A DNA stretch of 64,000 nucleotides from contig NC_065408.1 in the NCBI RefSeq assembly GCF_024362695.1, forward strand, positions 12,090,001-12,154,000, read 5' to 3'. Below the pieces are notes generated by a model, which saw nothing but the letters and a program-made list of their open reading frames with translations, was not told the origin of the DNA and ran no database searches. This DNA is from Pectinophora gossypiella. Lineage: Eukaryota; Arthropoda; Insecta; Lepidoptera; Gelechiidae. Both the position numbers and the translations under genes were made by a program. The stretch's first letter is position 1. Each line of letters starts with the position of its first letter. This document shows positions 24,101 to 35,151 of this stretch, piece after piece.

Positions 24101-27100
24101 TTCTTGATCAACCTTTTCATTCCCAATCGTAATTCTACATTCAGCCACAATCTCAAATCAAATGAACTTTATTGGACAGAACTAAATTTCAACAATCAGA
24201 CAACAATACAGTACAATTTGCTCTAGAGCAATTTCTTCCAGACTACCACCAAAAGGAAACAAACATCTCAATCTCTTCTCTTTCCAACACCAAAACTTTC
24301 GCCTTATTTGCATCGCTACAAAGTAACGATATGATGTAAACAAATTAGCAATTAGGCACGTGTCATAATCATAATTAATAATTCTAATAAATCATAAACA
24401 GAAGTTTAAGCGAGTAAAATGAGATATGATATGACAAACAATGCCTGACTCATATGACACGAGACGGAGAGAACAAAGCTCAAATACTCATTGCAACGAG
24501 GTGATTAGAAATGCTAATTAGCTCATGTGTACTTAGCTCAATTTCTAAGAAAAATGACATTGTATTTTAACACAACAGGATTATGGCTTTTGTCTCGACG
24601 TAATTAGACTAAATACTTTTCAAGAATATGACTGTAATATCTTCGTTAATTTCAACATCTTTTCCGCCGATTTGCGGATCTGCGCAAGCGCCACTCGCGC
24701 ACCGAAGGTTCCATACAAACTGCCCCAAATTATCAAAGATAATCTAAGTAACGCTGTAACTTTGCCGTTGAAAAATTATTGTCTCCATATATCGACATAG
24801 GTCGCGATTAGTTTACTAACTGCAAATAAGTATGCAAAAACATGTTTCTAATGCCCCTACGAATTGTAAAAAAAGGCAAACTATAGGCGTATCTTAGGAT
24901 CGCATTGATTTAGAAACCGCAGACATAAGTAGGTATTAGATGTTAATATTAACTTGATAGGTACCTCCATGCGTATCAGACAGACGGACGGACGATAAAC
25001 TGACCACATAAGGGTTCCGTTTGCCTTTTAAGGTTCGGAACTCTAAAAAACACAACACAAGATAAATTCAAACACATACCACGTATAGTTTCTTCCACAG
25101 TCGCGCCCATTCTCTCAGCACACAAGCGATCTCGCGCACCAAAGGGTCGTCTTTCAGCTCGCATATAGCCGTGGCTCCGGTTCCCTTGATGGTGCAAGGT
25201 CTAATGGAGATGACAGCCGCAGGGAATATGCCCCACGCTGACCTATTCTTGCTGCTAAAGCCTCGGTACCAGCCTGGAAATGTAAGGAAGAGAATGAGTC
25301 TTCCGAATGAGACAAAAGTGATCCTATAAGGGTTCAGTTTTTCCTATTGAGGTTTGGAACCCTAATAAAATAATTTATTTATTATAAAAAGACACACAGA
25401 ATAATCATCAAATAATTAACACTTAAATTATAATCGAATTGTGGTAAAATTTTGGTCTCTAAAACTATTGAATTTTAAACTACACTTTTTATTAAGTCAT
25501 TTTCAATTAATGCTGCTGTTCATATTTGTAAAAAAAAAGTAAAAATACTATTCTTAGGAGAACTTTATATTTTACTTAACAAGTATTGTAACAAAACCTT
25601 GTAAATTGAGTTTCTTAATATATAAAAAGCAATGAGTATTGACCTCCATTTTCCTCCAATATTTGAACAGTCTCGCCAATTTCCAGAGGTAGTCCTGATC
25701 GGACATCTCCCTTCCAGTTAAAAACGGCTGAAAGAAAAGTATATACTTGCATAAATTAAGGTTTCTTTGTAGTTTCTATGTATGATCTATGTCCTATGAA
25801 TTCAATGACATTGCACATAAAAGTTTAATTTGGCTGTATTTATAATTCACATTTTAATTTATATTTTGAGAGTTGGAGTCACAAGTACAAACCGCGCCAT
25901 CTTGCGGTCGAATTAAAAGCTAAAAACAAGTGTTGCTTCATTATTACCATGTGAGGATTCCAACAATCTATGCATTTGATATGATATTAAAATTGGGTCA
26001 TAATTATAAATTTAGTTTTATCAACTGAAATAGATTCTGGATCTGCCACAATAATCAAATATTGTAGTGCGCACTAACTCACATTCTAATAATAATAATG
26101 TATTTATTTTGGGATTTTGCAGTATTTAATAAACGGATTGTCCAAAAAAGTAAGATGATTCTGTGTTTCAGAGGCCATGTTAAGCAATTGGTCTCGGCTA
26201 TAACACCTCCACCAGCCCGCAGTGGAACAGCATGGTACAGCATTACTCCCTCCTCTACATACTTTATCTGTTTGATTGAGGGGAGGCCTGTGACCAGCAA
26301 CATGACGTTATATTAAGAAGATTATGTATGTTATTTTACTCAGGTGGGGAACAGGCGTAAGTATGTTATACAGGGTGTTAGTGACATCGTAACGAAAACT
26401 TTGAGGGATGATTCAGACCATGATTCTTGATTTCTTGTCAAAAAATTCATGTTTTTTTTTGTGTTTTTTTCTAATTATTTTCCTATCCATACTTTTGCGA
26501 CGGAAAATTCCACTTGATATCAATTCAGAATCATGGTCTGAATCATCCCTCAAAGTTTACGTTACGATGTCACTAACACCCTGTATAGGCATGTACATTT
26601 TCTTTTACATTTTTAGTATCATTCAGAAAAGCTCTGTCCAAATCCTATTAAGTAAATTGGAATATCCGCAATATATTGCAATTTTGTGTGTATTTATAAC
26701 TGTTGCAACTATACAACACCGAAAATGTGTCACACTACATATTATCACAGGTAATAAGATACCTCCATTGAATTGGCTCACCACCATTATAGATGAGTGA
26801 CTTTAAGAGGCCACTTTACTTAACCTTTTGACCTCCAAACACAAGTCCAAGTGCCCATTATCTATGTTTACGGATCATGTTTTTATTACATAAATATTTT
26901 ACTTATAAATTCTGTGTATTTTAACAATTGTTTTAATAATATACTTTATTTTATTTCAACTAGTTACCTTTACATAGTACAGTATTTACTTGTACTTGTA
27001 AAGTAAAGCACTTAAACATAATATTTTTTTTTATTCTTTGCTTAAAAAAATATGTTGTCATTGCACTTCAAACAGGTTGACCTTATTTTTTACTTGACAA

Positions 27101-28421
27101 AAGTCAACATAAAACCTTCAGCACAATAAATTGCATATTATAACTATTGCCAACTTAACAACTTTATTGCATTGGAATAGGTACATAGAGACAGTAGCAA
27201 AATAAAAGTAGGTATGTAATTTTAAACCTGAAGTAAACACAGTTCATTCAGAAATTTTATCCTTGTATTTTAATGCTTTGTCATTTACTTTGAGGTCAAG
27301 GAGACGGCATTAAAGTTGTAAGACCAAATCTCCTTTTAGAATCCAAACCCTGATGTTTATCTGTTGTGTCTGGAAACCTCCGCCTTACAAGGATAGTGTT
27401 ATTCTTAGCAAATGCTGTTCCAAATATAAAGTTTCTCCACCTTGACATATATCTGCCTGCATTAGCATAAAAAATATCATTAATTTTTTTATAAGCCTAT
27501 CTCTATGTATAGATGCTAGTCTTATACTAGAAAATGTCCTAATCATACTAGGAGTATGGCAATGCTTGAGGCATGACCTTTTGGCAGTAAAAACTTCCTT
27601 TAATTAAAACAGGTACTGATTAGATTAGGACACATTGTCTTATGATCATCACATTAAAGTACCTACCTAATTAGACATGATAATCATTACAAAATACAAC
27701 CTAAATATACAATTTATTTATTGCGGCAGTAAAGGTGCCATGCTTGGCCTTAAGTATTAGTGGTGGTAGTGTATTGGTAGTAGTGTTTTAGTAATTCCAT
27801 AAGTTAGACACAAGTCCATACTATTCATACAATAGAAATTATGGAAAAGTAAATATTTACCTAATTTCTTATCAGATCTAACTGTATTCTATGCAATGTT
27901 TATCAATCTTCTTACTTAATAATCACATTTTGTTACTTTCATTTTACATATCTACTAAACTACATGTAAAGTAGGTAGCTGTGACTACTGACGACAGGTA
28001 AAGAAAGGAAAATCTGAAGGAAAGTGAAGTTTTCCTTTACTTAGTTATGACCACAATAGGGTAAACATAAAGCAGTGAAAATGGCATTTTAAAATTAGTC
28101 AATGTAAATAAACAAGGCCATATTCGGCGTCTCGTGATGATAATTATATTTCATTGTTCAAAATATTAAAAAATGCAAAGTTTCTACCTATAGCAAAAGA
28201 ATAAATTCGATTATTTAGGTATTATGCAAATTTAAACCCACGCAACGGAAGGCCTGGGCCTCATGTACATTTACATGAGGGCAACTCGATATCTACAGAT
28301 TTATTTAGAATTCACATCATGTAATTACATTTCCGCTGTTCTTGGGCAGGATGTATCGCGGCGATTGGAAAACGTCAAACTTACCGACGGCGAGTTTAGG
28401 AGTTTTCGACGGCACCCACAT
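21149..28421 (-). CDS. spg: DOCK3/4-type guanine exchange factor, N-terminal exons
   Basis: Minus-strand gene, partial. Exons in order: 28421-28385 (ATG, residues 1-12), 25727-25644, 25273-25080 and 21297-21149, together 464 nt or 154 codons plus two bases. All borders are GT/AG and phases agree (1, 1, 0, 2). It begins MWVPSK, aligning without gaps to human DOCK3 (MWTPT...). An SH3 domain spans about 10-68, with PLEIGETVQILEENGGWYRG at 26-45, then REWARLWKKLYV ending at 105, and LTQDQ with LDWGN at the end of exon 4. The ETVQILE segment and the start fit DOCK3/4 (Drosophila sponge) better than DOCK1 (myoblast city). DOCK proteins activate Rac or Rap GTPases with ELMO at the membrane; the SH3 contacts ELMO. 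The C2 and DHR2 regions are not in the window, so the gene continues past 21149. Introns are 2657, 370 and 3782 bp. Confidence 0.9.
21690..21845 (+). repeat. Dispersed repeat (ACCTGTCAAATCTTCAGGTT)
   Basis: In DOCK intron 3. Carries CTTCTGTAAAAAATCGGACC, a TCTTCAGGTTAGGTAAGCGG segment and a CCTGTGAAAAACGGG end. Related pieces are at 43255-43350 (+) and 10905-10955 (-). Probably a SINE tail; no ORF. Confidence 0.55.
21846..23075. other. DOCK intron 3, unremarkable part
   Basis: AT-rich intron sequence with no recognised exon. No further DOCK exon was found here on the minus strand. Confidence 0.4.
23076..23165 (+). repeat. Repeat with GCTACTTTTTAGGGAAAAAT
   Basis: Same family as 49748-49860 (+), 59595-59660 (+, partial) and 63913-64000 (+). 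Members carry GCTCTTGTCGGTGTAGCAT, then the motif in the title, then GGGCAGTGTTTTCCCTCTTG. Probably a SINE end. Confidence 0.6.
23195..23305 (-). repeat. SINE tail fragment, reverse
   Basis: TCTATCGTGTGGGTTGTG and CAACCCTGGTGTCAGGGTTA are the reverse complement of the tail module at 32528-32693. Head and core are missing. Confidence 0.7.
23405..23570 (-). pseudogene. LINE reverse-transcriptase remnant
   Basis: The minus-strand frame reads NAVEMRSLRSVCGVKLSNRV and ends in MLSWFGHAE, the conserved stretch near the C-terminus of insect non-LTR RT polyproteins (EMRSLRRMCGV...VLSWFGHVERM). The domain is broken on the upstream side by an insertion at about 23570-23900. Confidence 0.75.
24030..24145 (-). 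pseudogene. LINE reverse-transcriptase remnant, upstream part
   Basis: The minus-strand frame contains VDQELVYLSTMFTTDGKCDE, the counterpart of the VKEFVYLGSKFTRDGK motif just upstream of the segment at 23405-23570. Order and strand fit one element split by later insertion. Several stops; dead. Confidence 0.65.
24146..24245 (-). repeat. LINE/SINE terminal fragment
   Basis: AATCAAATGAACTTTATTGG through GAGCAATTTCTTCCAGACTA resembles the unit at 55503-55640, which also ends in AGCAATTTCTTCCAGGCAAC. Inserted beside the LINE remnant in DOCK intron 3. Confidence 0.45.
24246..25079. other. DOCK intron 3, 5' end
   Basis: AT-rich intron with nothing recognised, up to the donor next to exon 3 (minus-strand GTATGT at 25079-25074). 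Confidence 0.4.
26118..26300 (+). repeat. SINE with GGGGAGGCCTGTG tail
   Basis: Contains the module CGGATTGTCCAAAAAAGTAA and GTTTCAGAGGCCATGTTAAG, then the tail AACACCTCCACCAGCCCGCA and TTGAGGGGAGGCCTGTGACC. It links the shared SINE core with the tail seen at 20219-20372. Located in DOCK intron 1. Confidence 0.65.
26371..26583. mobile_element. TA-flanked palindromic MITE (CAGGGTGTTAGTGACATCGT)
   Basis: 213 bp, with terminal inverted repeats of about 55 bp starting CAGGGTGTTAGTGACATCGT on both ends and TA duplicated at 26369-26370 and 26584-26585. TA targeting and the CAGGG ends suggest mobilisation by a Tc1/mariner-type transposase. The open frame covering it is incidental. Relatives: 57040-57400 and 60401-60870. 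Confidence 0.85.
26584..28324. other. DOCK intron 1
   Basis: Mostly AT-rich intron. No exon or named repeat recognised apart from short simple runs. Confidence 0.4.
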
Positions 28422-28600
28422 CCTTGGGCCTTCGCGTCGCCAGTTTTGGATTCCTCACAGATTTCACTCACTGAATCATCATAAACGTATTTGTTATTTG
28501 CAATAAAAACAACAAAACAACACTGAATAAAAAATATAACCAGTTGATTGATTGTCAAGCCGGACCATAGACTAAAGTTATAAAACAATACAAAAAAGCC
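28325..28600 (-). promoter_or_regulatory. DOCK 5' exon and promoter region
   Basis: A local CpG-rich patch (28340-28450) covers the first coding exon (ATG at 28421, reading left) and its presumed 5' UTR. Before the nested insertion it would have lain roughly 1.2 kb head to head from the MPLKIP-like start. No TATA box is evident. Confidence 0.45.
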
Positions 28601-29593
28601 ATGGCTATTGCAGAGTAACTAATTTAAAACTGCTACTGCCATCTATGTTTCGTATCCTAAATTATAAAAATATTGACTTACCTTACTGAAATAATTGTAA
28701 CACATGATACTGAAAATTCTTACATTATATTAATTAAGTTCAATTCTGATTTCCATTCTTGTCGTTACTTTTTATCAATCTTCTCCTTATTCGATATATC
28801 GCCATCAAAAAAATAAAAAAAACATATTTGCCTCACAGTGCTCTTCAAAAGTCTTCTGCATTGGAAAACGTGTAATGCTAATTAAATATAAAGAGAAAGA
28901 AAATCAATACATTTTACAAATAAAGCTCATTTTATATTATGTACCCTAGAATCATCTAACAAATAGTTATTGTTAATAAAAAAAAAGCTAGAGGTAGCTC
29001 AACGTGCGATATTAGAGGTTTCAACCTTTCGACCCTTCTTGTACCCAACGTCTAAACTCTATGAAGAATGTAAAGTTTTAACCATTAATTTACCAATGTA
29101 AAAAATCAGTAGCGGTTTGGCTATTGAATTTTAATTATGACGAAAGTATCTATTAGACATAATTAAATAGAAGTGACATGCACACACACACACAAGGTTT
29201 TATAGATTTCATATTTTATTTTTAAGAAATGTTTTATGATTTAGACTATATTTAATTAAAGTTAACTATTACTTTTATTTTTTTTATATATTTTTTTTTC
29301 TTGACCATTACTTTCTGGCGGTGGAGGCCTGGAGTACTAAAACACAGGGTATCTTAGTTTAGGCTCCAGCCTCTACAAATATGGTATTTTTGTATGTATT
29401 TATGTATTCATGTGTTTTGTAGAGGAAATAAAGATTTACTTACTTTATTTTAATATTCATTATAGGGTGATGTAAATTTAAGGTATATAGTAAATACTAC
29501 TAAACACAGATGGCGCTGTTACCTTTATGACAAAATACTATGATTGATAGGATCCTATTTTCATAATACTCGTCTATCTTGGCTATGAAATAC
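28601..29593. other. Intergenic between DOCK and the duplicated promoter
   Basis: AT-rich, no gene. A TA-rich SINE-like scrap lies around 29310-29440. The piece at 29460-29593 is probably the original distal upstream sequence of the MPLKIP-like gene, now stranded 7 kb away. Confidence 0.4.
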
Positions 29594-29758
29594 AAAATGA
29601 CAAAACTGGTACCATAAGAACAAATGTCACTTTGTTCAAAGAAAGAGATAGACAATCCTGTATTGTGTTTTGTATAACGTTGTTTCACTCTAGCTGTCAA
29701 AAACTTTATTGCGAGTCTAAATCGAGTTCCAGTCAAGTCAACCACTCAGTTAGTGCTA
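29594..29758 (+). promoter_or_regulatory. Left copy of 165-bp duplicated promoter segment
   Basis: Base for base, as far as I can read, the same as 36732-36896, which ends about 107 bp before the MPLKIP-like ATG. Near its end is the initiator-like CACTCAGTTAGTG. Here it continues directly into the inserted element (TTTACTTGGCACCGACTTC) instead of into the gene. It is either a very long target-site duplication or a tandem duplication used by the insertion. Confidence 0.8.
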
Positions 29759-30023
29759 TTTACTTGGCACCGACTTCAGAATTATAAAATAATTAACTAA
29801 TTGAAAATACGTACTAATTACTTTGTGCGAAGTGAATTTATTTATTGCTTTTTAGTTTTGCGTTTGAAGTCGGTTTTTTTTTGTTAAAAATTTTATTTTA
29901 TTTTACGATTTTAAGTGATGGTTAGACCGAGCAAGGATGCAGACAGACAGATTTTCTGATTTATATTGATATATAATAATATATGATTAGTAGTGATCAC
30001 AATTATTATTGATGAACATGTTT

Positions 30024-30111
30024 ACACACACACACTCACACACGCGCTAACGCACACGAGCACAAGCGCACGTACACACGCACACACACAGACACACGCA
30101 CACACACAGAC

Positions 30112-30157
<46 letters not shown>

Positions 30158-30208
30158 ACACACACGCGCGCACACACACGCACACACACACACATACACA
30201 TACACACA
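30024..30208. repeat. CA microsatellite of copy B
   Basis: Imperfect CA repeat with scattered CACG units, homologous to 11515-11707 but without the long CG block. Frames rich in His-Thr and Cys-Val here are repeat artefacts. Confidence 0.95.
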
Positions 30209-30854
30209 TGTGGTTGTCAGTGGAAGCTGCTATCATACACACTCACGCATACATATACAGGGTGTAACGGAAGGGGGGTATCAAGCCGAAAGGGGACAAA
30301 ACTATACCTTATGTAGATCTTATCTGCAAAATTTCAATTAAAAAAAAACACTTTTGATATTTTTTTCAATTTCAGTTAAAAAAATATTTTAATATTTCCA
30401 GCATGTAAAAAACACGGCACAGCACTATTGAGGTCACTGTTCTTAATCCACTCAAATATTGGCACTACACAAATCTCCTAGCGCGTCCTGGTCGCCTGGT
30501 ACTCGCGGCGCTCGCACGGCCGCGATAGGTACGAAATTCGAGCGGGCGGCGGCTTTGGCGGCAACGTCAAAAGGAGTCGGCGGCCGATTGGAACAATCCG
30601 AGTCGGCGGCACGTCGGCGACTGTAACAAACAAGAATGACACTAAAGCATCTAATAATTGGAGTCATTTTGCTTTGACAACTATTCTCACATTATTTTAT
30701 GACGTGTAAAATAAGTTAAAATTACCTACTTGTTTAGGTAAGGTATTTAATTTAATAGTAAATAGGAAAAAAAGTGTGAAAGTGTGGGTAAGTAGGTAGG
30801 TAATTAATAATTAGACTTACGTTTTACAAGAAAGGTTCGAAATGTCGTCATCCC

Positions 30855-31297
30855 CGTTCGATGCACAGACCTGCCGCTTCATCTGTCCACAACACTTTCG
30901 AAGCAAAGTCTGGTGAGCTTTCCACTTGAACTCGGTACCATTCTCAGAATGCCACACGAGGTAAATAATCAGCAGGAATTAGCTCGGGCGTACGTTGCAT
31001 GTGGTAAGGTTCGCGTGGTAGTCCTTGGGTTGGCTGCACGGCTAGTACGGCTTCTTCAAACTCCGGATCACGGGTCGCCGAGCGGCCAGTCTCGGATGAC
31101 GCGTGGAAAGAGCCCGTTAAATGCAGTAGGCGATTGACCATTTTCCTGAAGCAATGCAGTGAAGGCAGTTGCCTGGCTTCATCAGCTGGTCTACCTTCTA
31201 TGAATCGCTGATACAAGTTCCGTGCTTCACTTAAGTTGCCATCGCCGGCACCCACACACATCATCATTTCATAATAACCTACATTACTCAAAGACAC
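30855..31297 (-). pseudogene. DDE transposase remnant (DUF4817-type N-terminus)
   Basis: The minus-strand frame starts MSLSNVGYYEMMMCVGAGDG, resembling the N-terminal helix-turn-helix region (DUF4817) of insect Tc1/mariner-related transposases: YSN.EY.DM...G..NGN...A..LY...FP. It continues with an HCFRKMVNRL-like segment, PYHMQRTPELIPADYLPRVA, one in-frame TGA, then FASKVLWTDEA, which carries the first catalytic Asp. It stops soon after, and the remaining catalytic residues are missing. Family membership is by motif only. Confidence 0.65.
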
Positions 31298-31439
31298 CTC
31301 GAACTATCACTGATCACAGTTATCACAACAAATCCAAATTTCGAACTTCACTCCACAGATAGTAAACAAGCACTGACAAATAATTTGACAGTTTACTTTC
31401 GTGTGCATGTTTCTATCTCTTTTGGAATGCTAGTATCCT

Positions 31440-32527
31440 GGTACTTAAGGGTGTGTTATTTCTTTGTGCGCAATAAAATATTTTTATGGTATTGTTTGAA
31501 TGAATGAATGAATGTATTGTATTTTATGAAAGTAGGTACGTATTTTACTTTGAACCTAGAAAAGTAAAAAAGTCGTTTATCTAATAAGGATCACCCGCGC
31601 TCACACTCTGGCACTAACACAGAATTGCCACGTTTCTTCGCAAATATCCCGCGCAATAGCAGAAGGCGAAATTAATCTGTCAATAATAAGACATACTATC
31701 ACTCTGCCCGTATCCCTAATGGGGTGGGCAGAGTCACAAGAACATCCCATTAGCGGTACGAGCATGATAATTATTTATGTACCTATGTTATGATTACTTG
31801 TGGCTCTGTCTGCCCCATAAGAGATAAAGGCGTGATATTATGTATGTATGTTTGGTACGGGCATGTAGCGATACGAGCGTGTAGTGGTAAGTGAAATTCC
31901 GCAGTCTCTGCCTACTCCAATGGGAAAAAGGCGTGATGTTATTGTTCACTGTTGGATAATACACGACTACAATTTAGGAAGGAAAAAAAATACAAAAAAA
32001 AAAAAATATTTTTTATCATGGTTAATGATAACTTCCCCTTAACAGCACCGCCATTTTGAATTTCGGGTGCACTAGGGCTTGCCGATCAAAAAATGTCTAT
32101 CGATAATCTATCCCGACCGAGAGTCGATCGATAGCAAGACTATTGATAACTCGGAAAGTGGGAACATTTTCGATTTTATTACCTAAGTGCAATACAATCG
32201 ATAGTATCGTTGCGGATTAATAACAAACTATCGATAATTTTGCCCTCAGTCAGTAGTATTGCTACACTCCGATAGTATGGTTATTTTGAGTGGGCTGATT
32301 GTCTAAACTGAATTTCAATAACTCAAAAGTCCATGGATTTAGATTTTTTGAAAAGCTATTTTTTTATTTCTACCAATCAAAATCGTAGTTGAAAATGATT
32401 ATGATCGATAATCGATACTGAACTATCGATAGTTTGAAACACTAGCGTGCCTTTTTCTATTCGCGAGCCCTGGCATCCTGGTACAGGGTATAAATCCCAT
32501 TAACTGTCCCAATGCAATTTGCAATTC
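31440..32527. other. Filler between transposase remnant and SINE
   Basis: AT-rich, with fragments containing CCCTAATGGGGTGGGCAGAG, a scrap repeated at about 32912 and characteristic of dispersed repeats. A stretch rich in ATCGATA lies at 32095-32430. No gene. Confidence 0.4.
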
Positions 32528-32693
32528 CGTGCTTCGGAAGGCACGGTTGGTCCCGGTGACTACTTACTCATGTAAGAAAGTAGTTATTACATGAGTCATG
32601 TCAGGGGCCTCTGGCGGCTCAATAGTTACCCTGACACCAGGGTTGATGAGGTTGGTAATCCACCTCACAACCCACACGATAGAAAGATTTAAA
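32528..32693 (+). repeat. SINE with core and CCCACACGATAGAA tail
   Basis: Starts at the shared core GTGCTTCGGAAGGCACGGTT, then GGTCCCGGTGACTACTTACT, CATGTCAGGGGCCTCTGGCG, AACCCTGACACCAGGGTTG-like and CACAACCCACACGATAGAAA. It gives the module order used to orient the other fragments. Confidence 0.8.
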
Positions 32694-32949
32694 AAAATAC
32701 TGTTATGTGTTTTTAATTCCTTGTACGCAATAAAGTATTATTGTATTGTACGAAAGTACTTATTTTAAGATTACTTTTACCATGTCATAGTAAAAGTAAA
32801 GTTATGTTAGGTAGGTACTTTACTTGAGAAATTGATTTTGTCTTTACTATGTTGTAAACGTAACATTAATGTCTCGTTAATAAGATACACAATCACTTGC
32901 AGCTGCTCGTATCCCTAATGGGGTGGGCAGAGCCATAAGTAATCAGAAC

Positions 32950-34600
32950 ATACTAACATAATATCACGCCCGTATCACTAAGGGGTAGGCAGTCACAACG
33001 GTACTTGAGAAATTTATTTTGCTTTTACTATGTTGTAAATCCCCAAGGAATTCTAAGAAGCCTCTGACGTTGCCGGTCGCCTCAGGGAGGCACCCCGTCT
33101 GGCCAAGGTGCCGGACCCGGTAGTTGGCGGCTCCTTCACACTCCAGTAGCACATGGGCCGCTGTCTCGTCCATGCAGGTTCTGCACAGGGGCTTGTCGGT
33201 GACACCTAGTGTAAACAGATGTTTGTTGATATCACCGTGACCACACAGCTACACCTGCTACCTGCAGCTGTTACCTGTATTAGTGGAGACCTCTTCACAT
33301 TTATAATTCTTTTGGAGAGACAACTATTGATGTTGGGTAGTGCCAACTTAGCCTGCCTGCATTTATTTACGGTGGTTCATAGTCTGGTGTGTTTGTTCAT
33401 TCCCAAATACCCTAATACCGAACTAGCTTTATTTGCGGATGATACAGCCATCTATTCTTCGTGCCGTGGTCGAGTTATGATGACCGGAATTCTCCAACGC
33501 GCCAATGCCTTGGGCAAGTAGTTTCGCAAATGGAGAATCAAGGTAAACCCGGAGAAAAGTGCAGCGGTGTACTTTTCAAAGGGCTATTATAATACGTCAC
33601 GGTCACGCTGTCAACTTAAGTCATCAAGATGTCTGGCAAGCCGATCCCTTGGGAGGAGCAAGTCAAATATCTCGGCGTAGTCTTAGATAGACGTCTTACT
33701 TTCAAGGCCCATATCAAACGTGTGCGCGATCGCGCCACGTTTGTAATGGGCCGTGTTCATTGTCTCCTTAACAAGCGTAGTAAATTATCCCTTTGGAATC
33801 TACACGACTTGCATCCGTCCGATCATGACCTATGCAGGGGTAGTTTTCGCTCACGCGAGTCTCTCTCAAATCCACCGTCTACAGGAAATACAAAATCGTT
33901 CGTGGTTCCATCGCAATGAAAATCTGCACATTGACCTAAGTCTGCCAACCATTGCCCAATGGCTCAAATTAGTTTTTTTGATTCTGCTCCGCACCAACCA
34001 AATCCCCTGGTAGTTGCGGCTTCCGAATACATCCCGCTTAGGAACGGTACTGAATAGCATCGGCGTCCGAAGTATGTAATACGATCCCGACGACCCGATT
34101 ACTCTAGCCATAGAATCAGCCAATCAGCTCGCGACAACAAACATTTCAGGACCCCGATACCGACACCGCCGGCGTGGTCGACGACTTCCCTCAATCAGCG
34201 CTTATCGCTATCGACTTACTAGGGTCGTTTAATTCTTTCAAATATTTTTCCTCTCAGACGACGCCCTGAGCCGAGGTTCGCGCCCAACTGGGCACCCTCA
34301 GGCCTGTTGTCTTAAACGTTGTACCGGGTGAGAGCCTTCAGCGCTCCCCATTTGTCCGGCCAAGTAGTTAATGTCATTTGCGGCAAAACTTCGATAAGTC
34401 ACGTCAAAAAAAGGTGTGTTTGTTGGCTGCTCTCGTTCGTAGCAGCGAGCGGACCTGTCCGAATGAGATCGGCAATATCGGTTCCGGACCGATGGCTGTT
34501 ACCTCCCGTTCCCCTTCTGGCCAACTCGTCCGCCGCGTCGTTACCTCTTGAATCACTGTGTCCTTTGATCCATTGTAAAGTGAGGTGTTAGTATTTGCAC
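32950..34600 (-). pseudogene. LINE remnant with RNase H and Cys-His tail, split
   Basis: Minus strand. At 34580-34490 it reads TLQWIKGHSDSRGNDAADEL, the RNase H C-terminal signature found in I, R1 and related non-LTR clades. After the jockey insertion it resumes at 33385 with CRQAKLALPNINSCLSKR, then GHGDINKHLFTLGVTDKPLC, then a C-x2-C-x7-H-x4-C motif in the frame CRTCMDETAAHVLLEC (about 33190-33140). Stops and frameshifts are present. It is the 3' part of the element only. Confidence 0.75.
33398..34412 (+). mobile_element. 5'-truncated jockey LINE, 1015 bp
   Basis: Begins inside RT just before the catalytic motif: ELALFADDTAIYSSCRGR (FADD box), then KWRIKVNPEKSAAVYFSKG, PWEEQVKYLGVVLDRRLTF and CIRPIMTYAGVVFAHASL, all in jockey order with frameshifts, then the 3' UTR and an A run. 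A 12-bp target-site duplication, GGTGTGTTTGTT, flanks it at 33386-33397 and 34413-34424. It is inserted into the minus-strand RNase H LINE in the opposite orientation. Confidence 0.9.
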
Positions 34601-35007
34601 ACCTTAGTCAGTGATTGGTGGTAACTGTGTATGAGTAGTAGTAGTTGTTTAGGGCCTGCAAAACTCTGAAAGTATTCTAATGAAACTGTCCCGTACCTAG
34701 CTAGCCATGAACGCATTCGCCGCTAGTGTGATGCCCATTTGACCTGGATGACGGTGTTAAGGGAGCCTGATATTACGTAATCATAAAATAAAGCATACTA
34801 CACAAGGAGACGAGATGCATTGTAAAGTACATTTCTTTATCAACTATTAATGTAGGTAATCGACTACATTTTTGGACAAAACTTGTACAACAAAGTGACT
34901 CTGCCCATCTCAGTAGCGCAGTAAGTGTGATATTAGATATGTGTAATTACTTGTAGCTCTGTCTGGTCCATTAGGGATAAAGCCGTGATTTATGTATGTT
35001 CACATCT
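34601..35007. other. Interior of the TA-flanked transposon, no gene
   Basis: AT-rich with simple trinucleotide scraps (GTAGTAGTAG near 34635). Nothing recognised. Confidence 0.4.
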
Positions 35008-35151
35008 TGTTCTATCCTATTGGTTGTGAGGTGGATAACCAACCTCGTCAATCCTGGTGCGAGGGTTATTATTGAGCCGCCAAATGCCCCTGACATGGCT
35101 CATGTAACGACTACTTATTACATCAGTAAGCAGTAACCGGGACCAATGCCC
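35008..35151 (-). repeat. SINE tail fragment, reverse
   Basis: GGTTGTGAGGTGGATAACCA, CAATCCTGGTGCGAGGGTTA and GACATGGCTCATGTAACGAC form the reverse complement of the tail module at 32528-32693, diverged. It lies near the right end of the TA-flanked transposon. Confidence 0.7.

Noticed and set aside
26408..26800. 130-codon plus-strand frame with hydrophobic stretches
   Set aside because: Its first half is inside the palindromic MITE 26371-26583, and it has no splice context or family match.
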